Below are positions 1-5,847 of a DNA stretch of 5,847 bases, one piece after another; the first letter of the stretch is position 1, and each line of letters opens with the position of its first letter. The notes below the pieces were generated by a model. It was not told the DNA's origin and did no database searches. It saw only the letters and a program-made list of their open reading frames with translations. Origin of the DNA: Sphingobacteriales bacterium (lineage in GTDB: Bacteria; Bacteroidota; Bacteroidia; Chitinophagales; Chitinophagaceae). A program made the translations under genes and the position numbers. Where the stretch lies: positions 1 to 5,847 of the forward strand of contig JAHEFC010000269.1 in assembly GCA_024640385.1 (NCBI GenBank), in the 5' to 3' direction.

Positions 1-27
1 ATGCTATTGCGTAACATTGCCATATGA
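1..27 (+). CDS. Possible 3' end of an upstream gene, partial
   Basis: The first forward frame is open from the left edge and closes with TGA at 25-27. That stop overlaps the ATG of the next gene (24-26) in the classic ATGA arrangement of translationally coupled genes. Only eight codons are visible (MLLRNIAI), so the product cannot be identified. The overlap could be chance, since a short open stretch at a window edge is weak evidence. It would fit the absence of room for a promoter directly in front of the outer-membrane protein gene. Confidence 0.3.
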   Translation: MLLRNIAI

Positions 28-1241
28 GATCAGCTCTCCTGTTCCTTTTCCTTATCACAGGCTTATATACTACCGCACAGGATTCACTGGTTACTTCTGC
101 TAATAAGGACACCGTAGATGTTGCCTCCCTGTTGTCAGGCATATTCGGCAAAAAGAAAAAGGAAGCTAAGCCTCAATCCAATATCTCACTCCTTCCGGCC
201 CTCGGGTATAACCCCAGCGTAGGCTTCATATTTGGAGTAAATATAGCGGGCGGTGCACACTTAGGCGATCCCAAAACAACCTCCCTCAGTTCAGGAACTG
301 CCACGGCATATTTAACCACAAAAGATGTTATGAATCTGCAGTTCAGGCATAACATGTTTACGCAGAACAATAATTACCTTATCCAGGGTAATGTGCAATT
401 CACAAAAATGCTGGTCATTGATTATGGCCTTGGCCCGGGGTCAGGTAAAGAGAGAATTGACAGTCTCATCTACCCGATAAGATTCAATGAGGTCAGGATC
501 AATGAAAAATTGTATAAAAGAGTATCTAAACATGTGCTGGTGGGCGGTGGCGTAGCACTGAACTTCCACAATAAGATAAATGATGAGGTCAAAAAGGCTG
601 ATTCAACCATGTTAACGCCGCACTATGGATACAGCACTGCATATGGCTTCAATCCTGTGAAGTATACACTGAGTGGTGTTTTCCTCAACGCTCAATACAC
701 CACCAGGGACCACCTGAACAGATCATATAAAGGCGTTTATGCTGATCTCACTTTAAGGTTGAACCCCACCTGGCTCGGAAGTACCAAACAATCCTGGCAG
801 ATGATGACAGAATTCAGGAAATATATCAGTTTGTCTTCAGTCAACCCTGAACATGTATTAGCATTTTGGCATTTGGGCACTTACCGCCTGAAAGGAGATC
901 TTCCCTACCTTGACCTTCCGGGTACCGGCACAGATATGTATAACAGAAGCGGCAGGGCCTATACTATCGGACGTTTCCGCGGACCATCATTTTTCTACCT
1001 TGAATCTGAATACAGGTTCCCTATTACAGATAATAAGCTGTTAAGCGGTGTTGCATTCGTAAATATCCAGACTGTTTCAGATGGGTTGAACAACCGTTTC
1101 TTCTCAGCTTATGAACCTGGAGCTGGTGCGGGCCTGAGAATACTTTTTAATAAGAAAACCAGAACCAACCTCTGCATAGACTACGCATTCGGTAAATACG
1201 GCTCAAAGGGATTGTTCTTTGGGTTGAATGAAGTGTTTTGA
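24..1241 (+). CDS. BamA/TamA-like (D15 / bacterial surface antigen family) outer-membrane beta-barrel protein
   Basis: This 405-residue protein is predicted to be an outer-membrane barrel. A signal peptide spans residues 1-18 (hydrophobic LLFLFLITGLY, likely cut at TTA|QD), followed by a short polar linker with a KKKK cluster near 43-46. From about residue 55 to the end it alternates amphipathic strands. Strand one (LLPALGYNPSVGFIFG, 56-71) and GRFRGPSFFYLESEYRFPI (316-334) resemble the Omp85 barrel, the latter matching the conserved RG loop region. The chain ends in Phe after FFGLNEVF, as expected for BAM-recognised barrels. No POTRA repeats fit in the roughly 35 residues before the barrel, so it is the short barrel-only type and not BamA itself. 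The ATG at 24 is chosen because it gives the signal peptide and because an in-frame TAA lies at 12-14. Family placement is fairly confident; transport, assembly or lipid-related roles cannot be separated. Confidence 0.8.
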   Translation: MRSALLFLFLITGLYTTAQDSLVTSANKDTVDVASLLSGIFGKKKKEAKPQSNISLLPALGYNPSVGFIFGVNIAGGAHLGDPKTTSLSSGTATAYLTTKDVMNLQFRHNMFTQNNNYLIQGNVQFTKMLVIDYGLGPGSGKERIDSLIYPIRFNEVRINEKLYKRVSKHVLVGGGVALNFHNKINDEVKKADSTMLTPHYGYSTAYGFNPVKYTLSGVFLNAQYTTRDHLNRSYKGVYADLTLRLNPTWLGSTKQSWQMMTEFRKYISLSSVNPEHVLAFWHLGTYRLKGDLPYLDLPGTGTDMYNRSGRAYTIGRFRGPSFFYLESEYRFPITDNKLLSGVAFVNIQTVSDGLNNRFFSAYEPGAGAGLRILFNKKTRTNLCIDYAFGKYGSKGLFFGLNEVF

Positions 1242-1242
1242 A

Positions 1243-1360
1243 ACACAGAGACACAGAGGGGAACGCAGAGACGCGGAGGGGGATGCAGAGCCACTGAGTG
1301 GCTTCTCTGTGTCTCTGCGTCTATTTCTGTGTCTCTGTGTTCATCTCCGTGTCTCTGCGT
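1243..1360. repeat. 118-nt palindromic repeat of six 16-nt units, 20-nt period
   Basis: Three forward units start at 1243, 1263 and 1283, each close to ACGCAGAGACACAGAG. Three reverse-complement copies follow at 1305-1320, 1325-1340 and 1345-1360. All are spaced exactly 20 nt and arranged with dyad symmetry about 1301/1302. The unit at 1305-1320 matches the consensus perfectly; the others differ at one to three of 16 positions. A compact perfect hairpin, GCCACT-G-AGTGGC, sits at 1290-1302. The whole can fold back as one long stem. It fills the gap between two convergent genes: its left edge begins two bases after the stop of the D15-like gene, and its right end lies inside the 3' end of the peroxiredoxin gene. 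There is no T-tract, so it is not a typical terminator. From memory, similar CAGAGACACAGAG intergenic repeats are scattered through several environmental bacterial genomes; I could not check copy number here. Confidence 0.9.
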
Positions 1361-1808
1361 ACTTCTTAACGATCTCTTCCGCATGCTGCCGCACTTTGGG
1401 CTTGCGGAATATCTTTACGATCATTCCTTTTTCGTCAATCACAAATGTGGTCCTTAATAAGCCCATGTACTTCCTGCCGTACATGTTCTTTTCTCCCCAT
1501 ACGCCATATTTTTCAATAACACTATGCTTCGGGTCAGCCAGTAACGTGAACGGCAGATCATATTTCGCCTGGTATTTTGCATGTTTTTCTACGCTATCAG
1601 GACTAACACCCACTACTTCAAATCCATTGGACTTCAGCAATGCATAATTATCCCTGAGATTACATGCCTGCTCTGTACAGGTGGGCGTATCGTCTTCCGG
1701 GTAAAAGAATACAACAAGTTTTTTTCCTTTGAAGTCGGCTAATGATACTTTCTTACCCTGCTGGTCCTGCGCACTGAATGCAGGCGCTTTTGTTCCTTCT
1801 GTCAACAT
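1341..1808 (-). CDS. bcp: Peroxiredoxin, Bcp type (thiol peroxidase)
   Basis: The gene encodes a 155-residue cytoplasmic peroxidase of the AhpC/TSA-Bcp group, which reduces H2O2 and organic hydroperoxides, usually with thioredoxin as electron donor. The thioredoxin-fold start (GTKAPAFSAQDQQGKKVSL, 5-23) leads into the active-site segment FYPEDDTPTCTEQAC. The PxxxTxxC motif puts the peroxidatic Cys at 44 (P37, T41), and a second Cys at 49 is the expected resolving residue of the E. coli-like subtype. Arg119 in LLRTTFVID is the conserved active-site arginine. Length is normal. There is no signal peptide. The start follows the M23 gene stop by 3 nt, with AGG placed 8-10 nt upstream inside the last codons of that gene, so the two are almost certainly co-transcribed. 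The last residues (AETRR) and the stop are written by the palindromic repeat, so the extreme C-terminus is probably not ancestral. Confidence 0.95.
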   Translation of the reverse strand: MLTEGTKAPAFSAQDQQGKKVSLADFKGKKLVVFFYPEDDTPTCTEQACNLRDNYALLKSNGFEVVGVSPDSVEKHAKYQAKYDLPFTLLADPKHSVIEKYGVWGEKNMYGRKYMGLLRTTFVIDEKGMIVKIFRKPKVRQHAEEIVKKYAETRR

Positions 1809-1811
1809 ATT

Positions 1812-3506
1812 TTACCTGGTAAATGAATAATATTTAATGGTTTTATTTCCTGCCTCGTCTTCAACAGATATCGTCAGCTGATGTTCACCACGTGGACATT
1901 TTTCATCAAATACATAGGTGAATGTGTTACCCCGCTGTACAAATCTCAGCCACTTCCCGTCAAGTTCCGCCCTGAAATTGCGGATCAGTACATTGTCGTC
2001 CTTTACATAGAATGAGATTTTTGTAGCTGCCGTAAGGCTGGACCCTGGAAAACCTGAAAGCACAGGAGGCAGGTCGTCTGCGATCAACTGAAATGTCCCG
2101 AATTCCCTGAATTCCGCACTGTATTTCCCCATTCCCCAACTCGCCTTTTTTACGGTTTGCTTGCCTGAGGTTGTTTTCCTGATCAGTATTTTTTCCCTGA
2201 GATTATAAGGTATGGTCCTGTCCGGCTTTATCCTGATGGTGAAATTGGAATGTACCGGAACTAAGGCAGAATGAACGTTATGCACCGCTGAGTATGCATT
2301 GGGTTGTCCGCCCGGCGCTGAACTGTATTTAAAATAGATGGAATCATATAACAGATGTTCCGGCATATAAAGTTCCATATTTTCAGTTTCATACACATTC
2401 AGTTCATCAGGCCTCATAAGGTTGGGCTGTACCGGTGACGGGTAATTGTACGCAGATCGCTGTAAACTGAACTGCAGATTTGAGGTATTGCCATAAGGAT
2501 CCTGTACCTCCACCCTGTAAGCGTGTGCCGCAGTATCTTTTAATTCAACAAAAGCGCCGGGTTTTGAAAAAGGATAGATCTCAAGCGCGTCGCCCGGAAG
2601 CGGCATCAGGAATTGAATATATGATCCCCCGGCGGATTTTGTTTTATAATCAATATGGGCATTCAGGTACCTTGTTTCATCGTAACTGATCCCGTCCATC
2701 CTGAATCCGGCGAGGGGTTTTGGGCCTTCAAAAAGCGTTGCCTTGAAAACACCATTGGTGTTAGGTACGCCAGACATCTGATCCGTAGCATGAATAGCCA
2801 CCAATACCTTATTGAAATTCAACCGTGGAACAGTGGCTTTGTAAGAGCCTGTCGCCGTTCTGACCGCGGCCACTACCACCGGATTTTGTTCGTATACGCT
2901 ACGGTTACGGTCATAAAATGCAATTTTATATATAACCGGGGGAACATTGTCCGGGATATTGAATCCCCATAGTAACGGATTTAGACATTTATCGGTATTT
3001 GTTTCCCGGATCTCGAAATGAACGTGTGGTCCTTGTGAACCACCGGTATTGCCACTCATGCCTATTACATCTCCTTTTTTCACCGGGAAAAGACCAACAG
3101 GTATCTCCAGTTCCTGCGCCCAGCTCTCTGTTTTGTATTGCTGCTGCTTAACATACTGCTGCAACGCCGGATAAAAATCATTCATATGAGCATACAGTGT
3201 GGTGGTGCCATTGGGATGAGCAATATAAATGGCATTCCCAAATCCGCCGGCTTCAATCTTGACCTTTGAAATATATCCCTCTGCAGCTGCATATATGGGC
3301 AGGTTCTCTTTTTTCAGGGTGTAGAGATCAAGACCCATATGAAAATGATTCGGTCTCATTTCGCCGAAATTGGCATTGAGACGCGGACTGATATCAAGCG
3401 GATATCTGAAATATCCTTTGACATAACCAGGTTTGGCTGATTGCTGTGAAAATATGGTACAGGGAAACAAAAAACTTAACAGAATGAGTAAACTCAACTT
3501 ATTCAT
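1812..3506 (-). CDS. Secreted M23 (LytM-type) metallopeptidase with long beta-sandwich C-terminal region
   Basis: This 564-residue exported protein is predicted to cut peptidoglycan cross-bridges or stem peptides as a zinc endopeptidase. The signal peptide spans residues 1-20 (LSLLILLSFLFPCTIFS|QQ); Cys16 lies in a poor lipobox, so signal peptidase I cleavage is preferred. The peptidase domain follows at once (about 42-166) and keeps all key residues: H56xxxD60 (FHMGLDL), H107 (YAHM) and H161/H163 (GPHVHFEIR). By analogy with LytM, H56, D60 and H163 bind zinc, while H107 and H161 are catalytic. The remaining roughly 380 residues look all-beta. Ig-like stretches are suggested near 188-350 and near 478-562, the latter ending GEHQLTISVEDEAGNK. 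The middle (351-475) is unassigned. An intact active site argues for an enzyme and not an EnvC/NlpD-like activator, but the substrate bond is unknown. It is the first gene of a leftward pair with bcp. Confidence 0.9.
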   Translation of the reverse strand: MNKLSLLILLSFLFPCTIFSQQSAKPGYVKGYFRYPLDISPRLNANFGEMRPNHFHMGLDLYTLKKENLPIYAAAEGYISKVKIEAGGFGNAIYIAHPNGTTTLYAHMNDFYPALQQYVKQQQYKTESWAQELEIPVGLFPVKKGDVIGMSGNTGGSQGPHVHFEIRETNTDKCLNPLLWGFNIPDNVPPVIYKIAFYDRNRSVYEQNPVVVAAVRTATGSYKATVPRLNFNKVLVAIHATDQMSGVPNTNGVFKATLFEGPKPLAGFRMDGISYDETRYLNAHIDYKTKSAGGSYIQFLMPLPGDALEIYPFSKPGAFVELKDTAAHAYRVEVQDPYGNTSNLQFSLQRSAYNYPSPVQPNLMRPDELNVYETENMELYMPEHLLYDSIYFKYSSAPGGQPNAYSAVHNVHSALVPVHSNFTIRIKPDRTIPYNLREKILIRKTTSGKQTVKKASWGMGKYSAEFREFGTFQLIADDLPPVLSGFPGSSLTAATKISFYVKDDNVLIRNFRAELDGKWLRFVQRGNTFTYVFDEKCPRGEHQLTISVEDEAGNKTIKYYSFTR

Positions 3507-3526
3507 TTCGATCTAACTTCAGGCTG

Positions 3527-3534
3527 CAAATCTA
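3527..3534 (-). promoter_or_regulatory. Candidate Bacteroidota -7 box for the M23-bcp pair
   Basis: Read on the minus strand, this is TAGATTTG, a perfect match to the Bacteroidota -7 consensus TAnnTTTG. It ends 20 nt before the ATG of the M23 gene, which would give a leader of about 13 nt. No good -33 TTTG lies at the usual spacing: the sequence there is TTTT, and the nearest TTG (3560-3562) is 25 nt away. The call therefore rests on one element plus its position in the divergent gap. Confidence 0.45.
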
Positions 3535-3566
3535 ATTGGCTGAGAACCTAATAAAAAATCAATATT

Positions 3567-3866
3567 ATGAGCGTCAATTCAAAACACATCGCCACATTTC
3601 TTTTGGGTGCCGCTGCCGGCTATGCCGCCTTTAAATACTCAAGTATGAGCGAAGAGGAAAAAGAAAAGCTTATGGCCGATCTCAAGGCCAAAGCCCAGGA
3701 TCTGAAAACTGAAGCGGAAGGCGTTGCAGAAAAAGCCAGGGAATATTTTGAAGAATTAAGAACCAAAGGCAGTACAGCAATGAAAGAACAGATGGGTAAC
3801 GTGGACAATATCTTCGATGACGTTTTTGGCACAAAACCCGGTACAGGAAATGAAACCAAGGCATGA
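3567..3866 (+). CDS. YtxH-like small membrane-anchored protein
   Basis: The gene encodes 99 residues in two parts. Residues 8-25 (IATFLLGAAAGYAAFKYS) form a Gly/Ala-rich hydrophobic segment likely to anchor the protein in the inner membrane. Residues 28-75 form a highly charged amphipathic helix rich in Glu, Lys and Ala (EEEKEKLMADLKAKAQDLKT onward). The tail NVDNIFDDVFGTKPGTGNETKA is acidic, then flexible. This plan matches the YtxH-domain group, small proteins often linked with stress or envelope responses but without a defined biochemical role. The ATG is preceded by an A/T-rich leader without a clear Shine-Dalgarno site, normal for Bacteroidota. It is divergent from the M23 gene across 60 nt. 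Family call is moderately strong; function is not known. Confidence 0.8.
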   Translation: MSVNSKHIATFLLGAAAGYAAFKYSSMSEEEKEKLMADLKAKAQDLKTEAEGVAEKAREYFEELRTKGSTAMKEQMGNVDNIFDDVFGTKPGTGNETKA

Positions 3867-3886
3867 TAAAGATCATGCAGCGTTTT
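3861..3886 (+). terminator. Hairpin over the ytxH-like stop codon, possible weak terminator
   Basis: GCATGAT (3861-3867) and ATCATGC (3872-3878) form a perfect 7-bp stem with a 4-nt loop, and the TGA stop (3864-3866) lies within the 5' arm. A short TTTT follows at 3883-3886. The stem is AT-rich and the T run short and offset, so it may only attenuate transcription into the next gene, or serve as a 3'-end stabiliser, or be chance. Confidence 0.3.
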
Positions 3887-3975
3887 AACGAATTTGAAAC
3901 ATAAGTCACAAAAAAATCCATTTATTGGTACAACATTTGTCTAACTATTGTTGTCTTATTTTAAATGGATGTGGT

Positions 3976-4143
3976 ATGAAGAATTTAGTACAAAAAATAG
4001 CAATCATCTGGATTGCGATCCTGGGGATAATCGGAATCAACAAGGAAAGGATAGGGAGATCTGAAGAAAAAGACCAGAAAGCTCCCCAACAGAAAGAAGT
4101 GATGCTGGATGAATACGAGCTGGCTTCATTCCACAATAATTGA
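3976..4143 (+). CDS. Small hypothetical protein with N-terminal hydrophobic segment, 55 residues
   Basis: I do not recognise a family. The peptide begins MKNLVQKIAIIWIAILGIIG, a basic start plus a roughly 14-residue hydrophobic stretch (8-21) that could be a signal-anchor or uncleaved signal peptide. A hydrophilic, charged tail follows (INKERIGRSEEKDQKAPQQK, 21-40) and ends EYELASFHNN. There is no clear signal peptidase site, no Cys, and no double-Gly leader. The frame stays open upstream to a TTG at 3925, but ATG 3976 is the first ATG, places a Lys-then-hydrophobic N-terminus at the start, and has a weak GGA 7-9 nt upstream. The strong terminator 30 nt after the stop supports a real transcription unit. 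It may be read with the ytxH-like gene 109 nt upstream or alone. Confidence 0.55.
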   Translation: MKNLVQKIAIIWIAILGIIGINKERIGRSEEKDQKAPQQKEVMLDEYELASFHNN

Positions 4144-4172
4144 TGTATAAACATTAATTTGATCAATATATA

Positions 4173-4203
4173 CCCCCATGCCCATGCATGGGGGATTTTT
4201 TTT
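4173..4203 (+). terminator. Rho-independent terminator for the rightward small-gene unit
   Basis: CCCCCATG (4173-4180) pairs perfectly with CATGGGGG (4187-4194) around a 6-nt loop, followed by A and eight T (4196-4203). This is a textbook intrinsic terminator on the plus strand. On the minus strand the hairpin is followed by TATATATTG instead of a T run, so it should act poorly for the convergent gene. Its last T is also the first base of that gene's stop codon in plus-strand coordinates. The inner 12 bases CCCATGCATGGG (4181-4192) are themselves palindromic, allowing an alternative fold. Confidence 0.9.
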
Positions 4204-5847
4204 CAGAATCGCCAGTTCACACTGAATAATATATACCTCGCCACCAGCACATACCCTGTTTCTGACCTGGAATAAGGCATAACCGACTTTTCCAAAAGCC
4301 TACCGGCGTTTAGCAGGTTATTGGCCGTTATTGTCAGCAACAGAGTATTCCCAGGTTTATAGGATGCGAAAAGATCCATACCGTGGAAGATCTTTTTTTG
4401 GGACAATTTATGCGCATGCCATACAAAAGCACCGTAGACGGATTCCCGGGGTTTGTATTTCAATTTAAAGCTCCATTCATATTGCCAGTTCCGGTTCAGT
4501 TCGCCATGGTTCCAGCGACCGGCTGAGTAAGTGGCTGAACTTTTGAGTTCTGCATTGACTGGCCAGATAAACCCGCTTACCCACCACCCTTCCATCCTGA
4601 TCCCAGACCGCGTTGAAACCCCTTTCACCTGGTTAACTACAGATTCAAACCGACCGGAATTCATGTTAAGCCTGCCGCCTATTTTACCTTTGATTTTTCT
4701 GATATAACCCTCCCAATTGAAGCCAGCGTTGAGGGTATTGTTAATATGTGTCAACTCAAAAAACTGGATACCATATGCCGGATTCGCTTCAATCCCACCT
4801 ACGTAGCGTTTAGGCAAAGCCATATAGCTGAAATTGGCCGACCAGTTTCTCTGGCGATAAAGATTATTGGAATTTAAAGTCAAGATCAACCCATGTGACA
4901 ATTCCGGCCCCTTGAATTTCAGCCCATTTAAAATCATACCATTTCCGGATATTAACCCGTCAGGGTAAAATTTATCGTATTGATCATAGTCAGTCCTCGC
5001 TGTATAGTTAAGCCTCATAGAACTTAATAGTGAAAGGGTTTTTACATAGCCCAGCCCGCCCTTGAAGCTGATAAAATTACTCCTTCCAGCGCCGGATAAT
5101 AACGTCTCCCAGCCACTCTCACCAGAAATTCCCAGCCAATCTTTGCCATCTGTGTTAACTCCCACTCTGCCCATCGCTTTAAGACTCTGGCCCCTGGTTT
5201 TAGTAACAGCTTCATCTATAACGAGATCAGGTTTTTGCTCCAAACTGCTCACCAGGCCGTTTGAGAAATAATCCAGCGCCTGGTACCCCCACCTTATGGC
5301 GTATTCGTATTGAAGCCGGTCAGTTTTCCCATTGATTTTTACAGTAGCAAGGCCAAAATTTTTCTTCTTCACCAGATCCTGCCTGTTAATGACATAGGAT
5401 GAATCAAGACCCCAGTACGCTAAGTATCTTGAAGATCTTATATCCAAGTCCTGTTGGTCCTGGTGATGCCCGAAATCCACCAGAAACTGCATTACTTTCC
5501 CCCCTTTCAAAAATGTTTCCTTCCAACTGACCCAGATCCCCTTCAAACCATTATCCAGGTTTTCCAATAAACTATCTATTATGCTTCCGCCGGATAAATT
5601 AGAGAAAGAATTGTTTTGCCGCGCCCTGCTAACCATAAGATCAAACCCGGATATATGGTTTTTGCCGCCATCCCGTTCCATTGAAACCCTGGCCTCAAGC
5701 CTTTTGCTCCGTTGAAACCTGTTCATCGCATTGGAAATCAGCCACTGGTCCTGATCACTGATCTCTGTTTCCACCAGACTCATGGCACGGTTCTTCAACG
5801 AAAGATCATGGTAACCAGCCATGCCATTCAGGCGAATTTTCTTGCTT
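4203..5847 (-). CDS. Outer-membrane beta-barrel protein, TonB-dependent-receptor-like, C-terminal part (5' end outside window)
   Basis: The frame is open without a stop to the right edge, giving 547 visible residues. The Met at 5822 is preceded in frame by SKKIRLNG, which looks like continuing barrel strand, so it is probably internal. The visible part consists of alternating-residue beta strands separated by polar loops, rich in Trp, Tyr, Asn and Gly, with no cysteine. The C-terminal pattern LLLTITANNLLNAG...SETGYVLVARYILFSVNWRF matches the closing strands of Bacteroidota TonB-dependent and related outer-membrane barrels, in which an NLLN/NLFN turn is followed by a final strand ending in Arg-Phe. 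The plug and any carboxypeptidase-regulatory-like N-domain, which would settle the class, are not in the window. No SusD-like partner is visible downstream, so there is no sign of a glycan-uptake locus. The substrate is unknown. The barrel call is confident; the TonB dependence is inference. Confidence 0.7.
   Translation of the reverse strand, partial: SKKIRLNGMAGYHDLSLKNRAMSLVETEISDQDQWLISNAMNRFQRSKRLEARVSMERDGGKNHISGFDLMVSRARQNNSFSNLSGGSIIDSLLENLDNGLKGIWVSWKETFLKGGKVMQFLVDFGHHQDQQDLDIRSSRYLAYWGLDSSYVINRQDLVKKKNFGLATVKINGKTDRLQYEYAIRWGYQALDYFSNGLVSSLEQKPDLVIDEAVTKTRGQSLKAMGRVGVNTDGKDWLGISGESGWETLLSGAGRSNFISFKGGLGYVKTLSLLSSMRLNYTARTDYDQYDKFYPDGLISGNGMILNGLKFKGPELSHGLILTLNSNNLYRQRNWSANFSYMALPKRYVGGIEANPAYGIQFFELTHINNTLNAGFNWEGYIRKIKGKIGGRLNMNSGRFESVVNQVKGVSTRSGIRMEGWWVSGFIWPVNAELKSSATYSAGRWNHGELNRNWQYEWSFKLKYKPRESVYGAFVWHAHKLSQKKIFHGMDLFASYKPGNTLLLTITANNLLNAGRLLEKSVMPYSRSETGYVLVARYILFSVNWRF

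Noticed and set aside
12..19. TAACATTG as a -7 promoter box for the outer-membrane protein gene
   Set aside because: It has one mismatch to TAnnTTTG and lies only 4 nt before the ATG, so transcription would start inside the gene.
1290..1302. Stand-alone intrinsic terminator at the centre of the repeat
   Set aside because: The GCCACT/AGTGGC stem is perfect, but the loop is one nucleotide and neither side has a T-tract, so it is kept only as part of the repeat.
1243..1360. CRISPR array
   Set aside because: Units are 16 nt with 4-nt gaps, half of them inverted, with no unique spacers and no cas genes.
1181..1384. Open frame of 67 codons on the minus strand across the repeat
   Set aside because: Again mostly repeat-derived (RSTQRHGDEHRDTEIDAETQ), overlapping both genuine gene ends and with no domain.
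1228..1647. Open frame of 139 codons on the plus strand starting in the repeat
   Set aside because: It is antisense to bcp for most of its length and its N-terminus (ETQRHRGERRDAEGDAE) is just translated repeat. Such ETQRH-type hypothetical proteins are a common artefact of this repeat.
2480..2972. Two plus-strand open frames (2480-2689 and 2655-2972)
   Set aside because: They lie entirely inside the M23 gene on the opposite strand, show no signal peptide or family pattern, and are shadows.
3508..3564. A plus-strand promoter for the ytxH-like gene in the divergent gap
   Set aside because: I found no TAnnTTTG on the plus strand with acceptable spacing to a TTTG; a promoter must exist but cannot be placed by eye.
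3932..3939. AACATTTG as a -7 box for the 55-residue gene
   Set aside because: It has one mismatch to TAnnTTTG and there is no matching -33 element upstream; position is reasonable but the sequence is too AT-rich for this to mean much.

Overview
The window looks like an ordinary chromosomal stretch of a Bacteroidota bacterium, most likely near Chitinophagaceae. This is judged from protein style and is not a database match. The clues are signal peptides cleaved before Gln, outer-membrane barrels ending in Phe, an M23 peptidase with a long beta-rich tail, weak Shine-Dalgarno sites and a TAnnTTTG-type -7 box.

Layout from left to right. A BamA/TamA-like (D15 family) outer-membrane barrel gene reads rightward (24-1241); its start overlaps, in ATGA style, a reading frame that enters from the left edge. 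It converges on a leftward pair: a secreted M23 metallopeptidase (3506-1812) followed 3 nt later by a Bcp-type peroxiredoxin (1808-1341). Between the two converging genes lies a 118-nt palindromic repeat of six 16-nt units at 20-nt period (1243-1360), which also forms the last codons and stop of the peroxiredoxin gene. Divergent from the peptidase, across a 60-nt gap, a YtxH-like small membrane protein (3567-3866) reads rightward. It is followed by a 55-residue putative membrane-anchored peptide (3976-4143) and a strong intrinsic terminator (4173-4203). The right third (4203-5847, leftward) is the C-terminal part of a large outer-membrane beta-barrel protein, probably TonB-dependent-receptor-like, whose 5' end lies outside the window.

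The common theme is the cell envelope: two outer-membrane barrels, a periplasmic or surface murein hydrolase, two small inner-membrane-anchored proteins, and one cytoplasmic thiol peroxidase co-transcribed with the hydrolase. Nothing points to a mobile element, CRISPR array, phage or defence system. The least ordinary feature is the palindromic tandem-unit repeat and its intrusion into a coding end. I see no convincing case for a new multi-gene system here.
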